This document shows positions 25,579-30,536 of a stretch of 30,536 nt of DNA, piece by piece; the first letter of the stretch is position 1, and every line of letters begins with the position of its first letter. The DNA lies in NCBI GenBank assembly GCA_052143655.1, contig JBKQSL010000064.1:1-30536 (forward strand), written 5' to 3'. This stretch comes from CAVSUR01 sp052143655. GTDB lineage: Bacteria > Actinomycetota > Actinomycetes > Streptosporangiales > Streptosporangiaceae. Made by a program: the position numbers and the translations under genes. The notes under the pieces were generated by a model. That model searched no databases, was not told the DNA's origin, and worked only from the letters and a program-made list of their open reading frames with translations.

Positions 25579-26132
25579 CCCAGGACGGCCGCGTCCTGAC
25601 CGTCATCGTCTGCGGCGCAGGCCCAGCTTCTGAGATCGGCCAGCTCATCAAGCTCGCCCAGGAAAACGGCTGGACCGTTCAGGTCGTGGCCACTCTCGCC
25701 GCGCTCGACTTCATCGATGTCCCGGCCATCGAGGCCCTGACCGGCAGCCCGGTCCGCAGCCAATACCGCAAGCCCGGCGAACCCAGGTCCCGCCCGGCCG
25801 ACGCCATCATCGTCGCCCCGGCCACCTACAACACGATCAACAAGTGGGCCAACGGCATCAGCGACACCTACGCCCTAGGCATCCTCGCCGAGACCACGGC
25901 CCTGGGCATCCCCATCGTCGTCCTCCCCTTCGTCAACTCAGCCCTAGCCGCCCGCGCCCCGTTCCGCCGCAGCGTCGAGGACCTACAGCGTGAGGGCGTC
26001 CGTATCCTGCTGGGCTCTGATGGCGTTGAACCCCACGAACCGCACACCGGCGGTGAACTCATCGCCACTTACCCCTGGCACTCGGCACTCGCCGAAGCCG
26101 AACGCCTCGTTGCCGCTGCGACCTTCCACTGA
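25575..26132 (+). CDS. Flavoprotein (HFCD / PPC-decarboxylase-like)
   Basis: 185 residues with the Rossmann-like fold of homo-oligomeric flavin-containing Cys decarboxylases (Pfam flavoprotein). VLTVIVCGAGPASEIGQLIKLAQENGWTVQVVAT opens the FMN-binding fold, and APATYNTINKWANGISD corresponds to the PASANT motif region of the family. The PxMNxxMW motif of true CoaC is not evident; VLPFVNSALA stands in its place, so a CoA-biosynthesis role is unlikely. It is translationally coupled to the XRE/TPR gene, a pairing I have seen commonly in actinobacteria. The substrate is unknown. Confidence 0.85.
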   Translation: MTQDGRVLTVIVCGAGPASEIGQLIKLAQENGWTVQVVATLAALDFIDVPAIEALTGSPVRSQYRKPGEPRSRPADAIIVAPATYNTINKWANGISDTYALGILAETTALGIPIVVLPFVNSALAARAPFRRSVEDLQREGVRILLGSDGVEPHEPHTGGELIATYPWHSALAEAERLVAAATFH

Positions 26133-26147
26133 TGCCCATCGACAGCG

Positions 26148-26170
26148 TGCCCCACTGCTTGCCCCACTGC
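26148..26170. repeat. Short tandem direct repeat
   Basis: TGCCCCACTGC occurs twice with a 12-base period, 15 bases after the flavoprotein stop. Possible junction scar or binding site; no further evidence. Confidence 0.5.
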
Positions 26171-26429
26171 GTTGCCGAATAAGGCCGTACTGGATCAAGG
26201 CGGCGCCGCTGAGCCCGACACCTGCGCCGGGCTCGGCCTTGTCGGCCCGCCCGGCGCGCGCCATGCCTTCTCGGCCTGACCAACTCGCCGACACAGGTAT
26301 GAGTCCTGCTCTGCCACGTGGGGAGGCAGAGAACTGCCACCACGCGGCTGTTCAGTACGGTTATGCACGCTGTTCGAGCACGCTCAGATCAGGTGAGAAA
26401 CACAGGCTGTCACCATCGAAGGCGCTTAG

Positions 26430-26442
26430 TGACGTGACGTCA
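26430..26442. promoter_or_regulatory. Perfect palindrome, possible operator
   Basis: TGACGTGACGTCA is a perfect inverted repeat (TGACGT-G-ACGTCA) in the noncoding region 423 bases upstream of the AAA ATPase gene. It could be a regulator site; no promoter could be matched to it with confidence. Confidence 0.35.
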
Positions 26443-26832
26443 GTTCGTATGTGTGTTCTAATCGGTTGGGTAAGCGTGCAGTTGGCTGGATGGGGCGAAG
26501 TGACGATGCCAGTGCGATGCGCATATGCGTTCCCGCAACGTCCAGGCAGATCGCTCACGCGGTTGATGCCCCGCAACCGTGTCCCAAGTCAGACGGTCGT
26601 GCAGAGGCGCTGGGCTTGTTGGATACCGTGCCCCCAATGGGTAGATGCCGGGCAGCTTGGCGCAACCAAGACACGAACACGGGTTACCCAGCACATCCAT
26701 GGCCCCAGCCCGACATGTGGAGGTGAGAAGAACCGGACGAAAGCTGAGAAGCGCTACCAATCAATGCTGCCGCCTGACACAATTCCAGTGCGCATACCGG
26801 CGCATGGGAGCGGTGAATGTTGTGGTCGTTAA

Positions 26833-26849
26833 GTCTCATGTTTTGAGAC
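26833..26849 (+). promoter_or_regulatory. Inverted repeat abutting the AAA gene ribosome binding site
   Basis: GTCTCA (26833-26838), loop TGTTT, TGAGAC (26844-26849), immediately before GGGAAGGGAG (26850-26859). It could be an operator or an mRNA hairpin that tunes translation of the module. Confidence 0.45.
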
Positions 26850-26864
26850 GGGAAGGGAGATGTG

Positions 26865-27866
26865 ATGGCACGCAGTGATCTTCTCCGAAGACTGTTTGCT
26901 GCATACTCCCGTGCGGATGACCGTGAGTTTCGTGCCGCAGCCATGGATATCATTGCCGATGAGCGCCGTAAACAACATGGTTTGCTTGCGAATGAGCTGG
27001 AACACGCTCTTGTGCGCGACTTGCGACCAGGTGCTTCTGACCCGCTAACTCTACGACCAATACCTAAGACCAGGGATGATCGGCCCCTTCTCAGGGTAAC
27101 CAAACCTGAGCGAGAATTGCGAGATCTTGTCTTCACTTCTCTGGTTAGCGAAGTAATTTCAGAGATTGTTGTCGAGAATCATGCCCGTAGTATTCTGGCT
27201 GGCCAGAGCTTGCGTCCCAGGCAGCGAATTGCGCTAATCGGTCCCCCGGGAACGGGGAAATCGGCTGCCGCCCATGCGATAGCCGCTGAACTCAGTCTGC
27301 CGGTTGCTGTTGCTTCAATCGCTGCGCTTACCTCCTCATACCTTGGGGAAACTGCCCGAAATATAGAGGCGGTTGTGAGATTCGCAGAGTCCATGCCTTG
27401 CGTTTTGGTTTTTGATGAAGTAGATGCGCTTGTCGGTGAGCGATCTCATCAACAGGACCATGCTGAGATGCGGCGCGTCGTGGCAACTGTGCTTCAACTA
27501 TTCGATGATGTCCACGGCGAATCGCTACTGATTGCAACTTCTAATCATCCGTCGCTGATTGATCATGCGCTGTGGAGGCGTTTCGACGAGGTTATTGCTC
27601 TGTCCACCTTGGATGAAGAGGGTGTTCGGGAATTGCTCGATCTGAGAACCAGGGCAACTCCGCGGAACCTTTCCATCTCAGACTGGGCCGCTCGATTGAA
27701 GGAACTTCCGCCCGCCGAGATCGAAGCGGTATGCATTGATGCTTTGAGACGGCGGGCGCTGAGAAATGAACGCTGGCTGACCGACGAATTGTTTGCTGAC
27801 TCCTTCACGTCATGGGAGAGGCGCCAAGCATCCCTTGCGAGACTATCTGACAACGTATTTGACTAA
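26865..27866 (+). CDS. AAA+ ATPase, partner of a subtilase
   Basis: 333 residues from the ATG at 26865 (GGGAG 5 bases upstream; GTG at 26862 is the alternative). Residues ~1-110 are a charged helical domain (LLRRLFAAYSRADDREFRAAAMDIIADERRK...). The AAA core follows: Walker A GPPGTGKS (126-133), pore-side region SSYLGETARN, Walker B VLVFDEVDAL (180-189), sensor-1 ATSNHP and the arginine-finger stretch LWRRFDE. It belongs to the SpoVK/katanin-like classical AAA group, which remodels or unfolds proteins. The protease gene starts 27 bases downstream, implying a two-protein complex. Codons are far less G/C-biased at third positions than in the chromosome part, a sign of horizontal transfer. Confidence 0.9.
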   Translation: MARSDLLRRLFAAYSRADDREFRAAAMDIIADERRKQHGLLANELEHALVRDLRPGASDPLTLRPIPKTRDDRPLLRVTKPERELRDLVFTSLVSEVISEIVVENHARSILAGQSLRPRQRIALIGPPGTGKSAAAHAIAAELSLPVAVASIAALTSSYLGETARNIEAVVRFAESMPCVLVFDEVDALVGERSHQQDHAEMRRVVATVLQLFDDVHGESLLIATSNHPSLIDHALWRRFDEVIALSTLDEEGVRELLDLRTRATPRNLSISDWAARLKELPPAEIEAVCIDALRRRALRNERWLTDELFADSFTSWERRQASLARLSDNVFD

Positions 27867-27893
27867 AAGTCGTCGGGGGTTTACGCTCCGTGC

Positions 27894-30311
27894 GTGACTT
27901 CCACAGGAGAGCTGCCTGGCCTGAGACCTCGTCACGCCCACCTTCGGCTCTCGGAGGCGATCACTCCGGGACCGCGACACAGGCGGCGACGGGGCTTCGG
28001 TGGCGCGCCTGCCTTCAAGGACCGCAGTAGTCATGCCAGGGACATACGTCAGCAGACGCTCCGCGTCATCGCTACCCAGCAAAGGCGAGTGAAAGTCCTC
28101 GGTGTGAAGCCGGAACTCGTTCTTGTACTCGAATCGAATCGTCAAATCGCCCCGGATGACGTTGCGCAAGCTGGGCTTCAAATCCTTGAGATGCGTAGCG
28201 ACAAGGTCCTCGTCGCCTTCGCAAGTGATCCAGAGATGGAGGGGTTCCTTAGCAGATGCGACCGGTACGGTCTCGGGCCAAGGGGAATCACTGCCAGAGG
28301 GAACGAACGACCTGCTGAGTACGAGAGCCTGTTTGATGCCGTCGAGACAGCGCGTCCGCTCACAGAAGAGGACATCATCGATGAGTCAGTAACTCGACTC
28401 CTTACCGAGGCTCCGAGTGTCTTGAGGCTCGATGTTTCTTGCTGGTGCCCTGATGAAGCCGACGCTGCTCAGCGCCGTTTCGATGAGCTTAAGGCCGCCG
28501 TAGCAACCGCCGGGGGACGAGTCTTGGACAGCGTTCTTCGTTGGGAAGCTGGCCTTTCTCTCATCCGGGCTGAGCTGCCGTCGCCAGCGGTACGCGAGCT
28601 AGGACAACTTGACCGTGTTCGTCGTATTGTGGCCCTACCTGAACCAAGACTCACACTCCCCCAGGTGATGCGGGCTACACCAAGCGATCTGCCACATGTG
28701 TTGAGCCCAGAATCCGACGGCCCAGTCCTTGGAGTCGTTGACTCGGGTGTCGCAAGTTCCCATCCTTTGCTTGCACCCGCTGTGCTTGGGGCTGAATCGG
28801 TGGGTAGCCTAGGAGATGGGGGTGACCGGGTTGGGCACGGGACATTGGTTGCCAGCCTGGGTCTGTATGGTTCACTCGAAGACCACTTGGCCACTTCAGC
28901 TAGTTCAATCCGTCCGTGTGGGCGCCTAGTAAGCGTTCGAGTCTTGGACGACCAAGGACGCTTTGTGGACGATCACTTGTGGGAAGTGCAGCTGATTGAG
29001 GCCATGGAGGTCGCTGTACAGTCCGGTGCCCAGGTCATCAATCTGTCTATTGGTGATCCACGGTTTCCATATCAAGGACCTCGCCCGACGGCTCTCGGCG
29101 CCGTCATCGACCAGTTTATTCGACAGAACAAGGTTGTTGTAACTATAAGTAGCGGCAACTACGTCCCGTGGAATGACCAAATCGATGAATTGACGACTGA
29201 GAATTACCCAAAGGTCATGCTTGAGGCAAGTGATAGTGGACTCCTCGATCCCGCACCCGCAGCTCTTGCGCTAACGGTCGGTGCACTGTGTGCTGATCGA
29301 GGACAGGGTGCCAAGCCTGTCACCGACAGCGTAGACGTAATTCCTGTAGGTGGACCTGGTAAGCCTAGTCCTTTGTCGCGGATAGGCCCGGGGCCAATGA
29401 AGATGGTGAAACCAGAGCTGGTCGCACCTGCTGGCAGCCTTTCGGTTGATCTTCTAACGTCACGTGTGAGTTGGCAAGACCCCTCTACCCAGGTTGTTGG
29501 CGCTGGGATTGGTGGCACGTCAAATCTCTTGGCAAGAGATTCGGGTACGAGTTACGCCACCCCGCTAGTCAGCAATGCCGCACTCCGGGTGATTGGCCGG
29601 TATCCGCAGATCTCAGGTAACGCAGTTAGGGCATTGTTGCTATGCTCGGCCGACGAGACCGAGCGTGTAGTGGATGGACTTACTGACGCCAAGCTGCGTG
29701 GGCAGCAGATGCGCTTGACGGGATATGGCCGCGTATCAGCAGAGCGGGCCGAAGTGAGCGAAGATCACCGCGCTGTTTTGGTGGCCGAGGGTGAAATAAC
29801 AATTGATGACGTTCACCTTTATGCAGTTCCGATCCCTTCAAGCTTCTTCACTTCAGGCGGATCTCGACGGGTAACTGTGGCTCTTGCCTACGATCCGCCC
29901 GTCCGAGCAACCAGGCTTGAATACCTTGCTAATCACATGGAGTTCCACGCCTATCACGGCGCGTCGCTGGAAGAAGTGCGGGATGCGTATACGCGTCCGC
30001 AAAGAACAGAAGATGAGGATCCTGCCGAGCTTAGGCGTTTCCATATTGACCTTCAGCCATCGGCTAGAGGTAGAGGTAAGGGTGCGAACCAGCTTGGCAC
30101 CAAAACGTTTCTTCAGCGCTTTAACGATGCTAGAGGTTCGCAACTCGTTATAGCGGTCAAGAACACGAACCGGTGGGACACATCAGAGGCTAGGCAAGGG
30201 TATGCTCTTGCGGTCGTACTTGAGCGGGACCACGACCATGTGCCCGTATACGCTGAGCTTCGTGCGAGACTTCAGGCGATTGCGGAAATCGAGCTTGAAG
30301 CGGAAGCGTAA
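27894..30311 (+). CDS. Intracellular S8 (subtilisin-like) serine protease, AAA-linked
   Basis: 805 residues from the GTG at 27894; a later start is possible because the ribosome binding site (GGGGG) is 14 bases away. No signal peptide or membrane helix, so it should be cytoplasmic. Residues ~1-265 are an N-terminal domain ending in a propeptide-like segment (LDRVRRIVALPEPRLTL). The subtilase domain has the complete triad: D283 (LGVVDSGV), H315 (GHGT) and S553 (GTSYATP), with N422 (ISSGN) for the oxyanion hole. After about residue 600 comes a beta-rich C-terminal domain of ~200 residues of unknown type. The role of the pair is unknown; an ATPase-gated protease in a defence or stress module is the working idea. 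Codon use matches the AAA gene. Confidence 0.92.
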   Translation: MTSTGELPGLRPRHAHLRLSEAITPGPRHRRRRGFGGAPAFKDRSSHARDIRQQTLRVIATQQRRVKVLGVKPELVLVLESNRQIAPDDVAQAGLQILEMRSDKVLVAFASDPEMEGFLSRCDRYGLGPRGITARGNERPAEYESLFDAVETARPLTEEDIIDESVTRLLTEAPSVLRLDVSCWCPDEADAAQRRFDELKAAVATAGGRVLDSVLRWEAGLSLIRAELPSPAVRELGQLDRVRRIVALPEPRLTLPQVMRATPSDLPHVLSPESDGPVLGVVDSGVASSHPLLAPAVLGAESVGSLGDGGDRVGHGTLVASLGLYGSLEDHLATSASSIRPCGRLVSVRVLDDQGRFVDDHLWEVQLIEAMEVAVQSGAQVINLSIGDPRFPYQGPRPTALGAVIDQFIRQNKVVVTISSGNYVPWNDQIDELTTENYPKVMLEASDSGLLDPAPAALALTVGALCADRGQGAKPVTDSVDVIPVGGPGKPSPLSRIGPGPMKMVKPELVAPAGSLSVDLLTSRVSWQDPSTQVVGAGIGGTSNLLARDSGTSYATPLVSNAALRVIGRYPQISGNAVRALLLCSADETERVVDGLTDAKLRGQQMRLTGYGRVSAERAEVSEDHRAVLVAEGEITIDDVHLYAVPIPSSFFTSGGSRRVTVALAYDPPVRATRLEYLANHMEFHAYHGASLEEVRDAYTRPQRTEDEDPAELRRFHIDLQPSARGRGKGANQLGTKTFLQRFNDARGSQLVIAVKNTNRWDTSEARQGYALAVVLERDHDHVPVYAELRARLQAIAEIELEAEA

Positions 30312-30536
30312 TGTTCAACCTGTCACCTGGCGACGGGTCGATCCCGTCTTCCTCGCCGCTCGATGTTCTCGGCCGAACCCTCCGAGTCAAGGCCAAGCCG
30401 CTACGCGGTCCAAAGCCGCGAAGTTAAGGGTCTGGCGCGGTTGTCAAGGGTGTATCGCCTGATGGCATGGGGTGGCAGGAAGACGGGACCTCTGGTAGAT
30501 CGGGGTCAATCCTTCACGATCTTCCCGGACACCGGA
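30312..30536. other. Window end, no assigned gene
   Basis: 225 bases. A possible rightward start is the ATG at 30462 (MAWGGRKTGPLVDRGQSF...), open to the window edge, but 25 codons are too few to assign. No repeat of the tRNA-Gly 3' end is seen here. Confidence 0.4.

Larger units (their letters stand above)
18600..26132. mobile_element. pSAM2/AICE-like integrated element (probably non-conjugative, decayed)
   Basis: Gene content defines it: tRNA-Gly, then int, an xis remnant, a rolling-circle rep, a Pra-like activator and a KorSA-like GntR repressor, in the order of actinomycete integrative elements. No FtsK/TraB translocase or Spd spread genes are visible, so it resembles an AIME (mobilizable) or a remnant. 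Rep and Xis are broken. The left end is the tRNA 3' half; the right end is unknown because no attR repeat was found in the window, and the low-GC AAA-protease region may be part of it. Confidence 0.7.
26133..26864. other. Gene-poor 0.73-kb transition region
   Basis: No open frame here has convincing composition. Contents seen: a short direct repeat TGCCCCACTGC (26148-26158 and 26160-26170); a 13-base palindrome TGACGTGACGTCA (26430-26442); and an inverted repeat GTCTCA/TGAGAC (26833-26849) next to the ribosome binding site of the following gene. GC drops visibly from left to right, so the boundary between the high-GC element and the lower-GC island lies within it. Confidence 0.5.

Noticed and set aside
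26458..26760. 100-codon leftward ORF in the gene-poor region
   Set aside because: No ribosome binding site, irregular composition, no recognisable motif; probably chance.
26133..30536. attR copy of the tRNA-Gly 3' end
   Set aside because: I looked for the T-arm and acceptor sequence (TTCGATTCTCGTCACCC) to the right of the integrase and found no copy; the right end is probably outside the window.

Overview
The window comes from a high-GC actinobacterium. Nearly every codon ends in G or C across the first 26 kb, GTG starts are common, and the gene families (IdeR-type iron repressor, citrate synthase 2 next to serC, DUF3027, DUF2530, a multidomain SpoIIE phosphatase, a pSAM2-type integrated element) are typical of Actinomycetota. 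The genus cannot be fixed from the sequence alone.

Positions 1-18576 are chromosomal core. They hold the 3' end of groEL with its terminator, a HAAS-like membrane protein, a cold-shock-domain protein, an MFS permease, DUF3027 and DUF2530 proteins, a MarR regulator with a second MFS exporter, and a 2'-5' RNA ligase-like protein. Then come a coupled citrate synthase-serC pair divergent from pdxH, an ideR gene coupled to a PAS-GAF-PP2C-HATPase phosphatase, a two-helix membrane protein, a MerR regulator, a thiolase, a small unknown protein and dcd.

A tRNA-Gly(CCC) gene at 18577-18650 is the entry point of an integrated pSAM2/AICE-like element. Reading leftward from a repressor-controlled promoter at about 22.3 kb there is a tightly overlapped operon: a Pra-like activator, a small protein, a possible 34-53 residue ORF, a 52-residue zinc-ribbon protein, a HUH rolling-circle Rep, an excisionase remnant and a tyrosine integrase. 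The Rep is broken in two ways. A one-base frameshift lies in a five-base homopolymer near its start, and an internal deletion has fused its C-terminal part to the tail of xis. No FtsK/TraB-type transfer gene is visible, so this looks like a non-conjugative, decaying element. A KorSA-like GntR regulator is encoded just to the right, and ACTTNNCAAG-type operators sit in both regulatory gaps. Next are an XRE regulator, an RsbW-like ATPase and a small zinc-ribbon protein (leftward), and an XRE/TPR regulator coupled to a flavoprotein (rightward).

From about 26.1 kb to the end, base composition and codon use change sharply toward lower GC. After a 730-base gene-poor stretch comes a two-gene module: an AAA+ ATPase followed 27 bases later by a large subtilisin-like protease without a signal peptide. 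This is the best candidate for a little-described system here. It has the gene content expected of an ATPase-regulated intracellular proteolytic conflict or stress module carried as cargo at a tRNA hotspot, but that role is inference. No second copy of the tRNA 3' end (attR) was found in the window, so the element may continue past position 30536.
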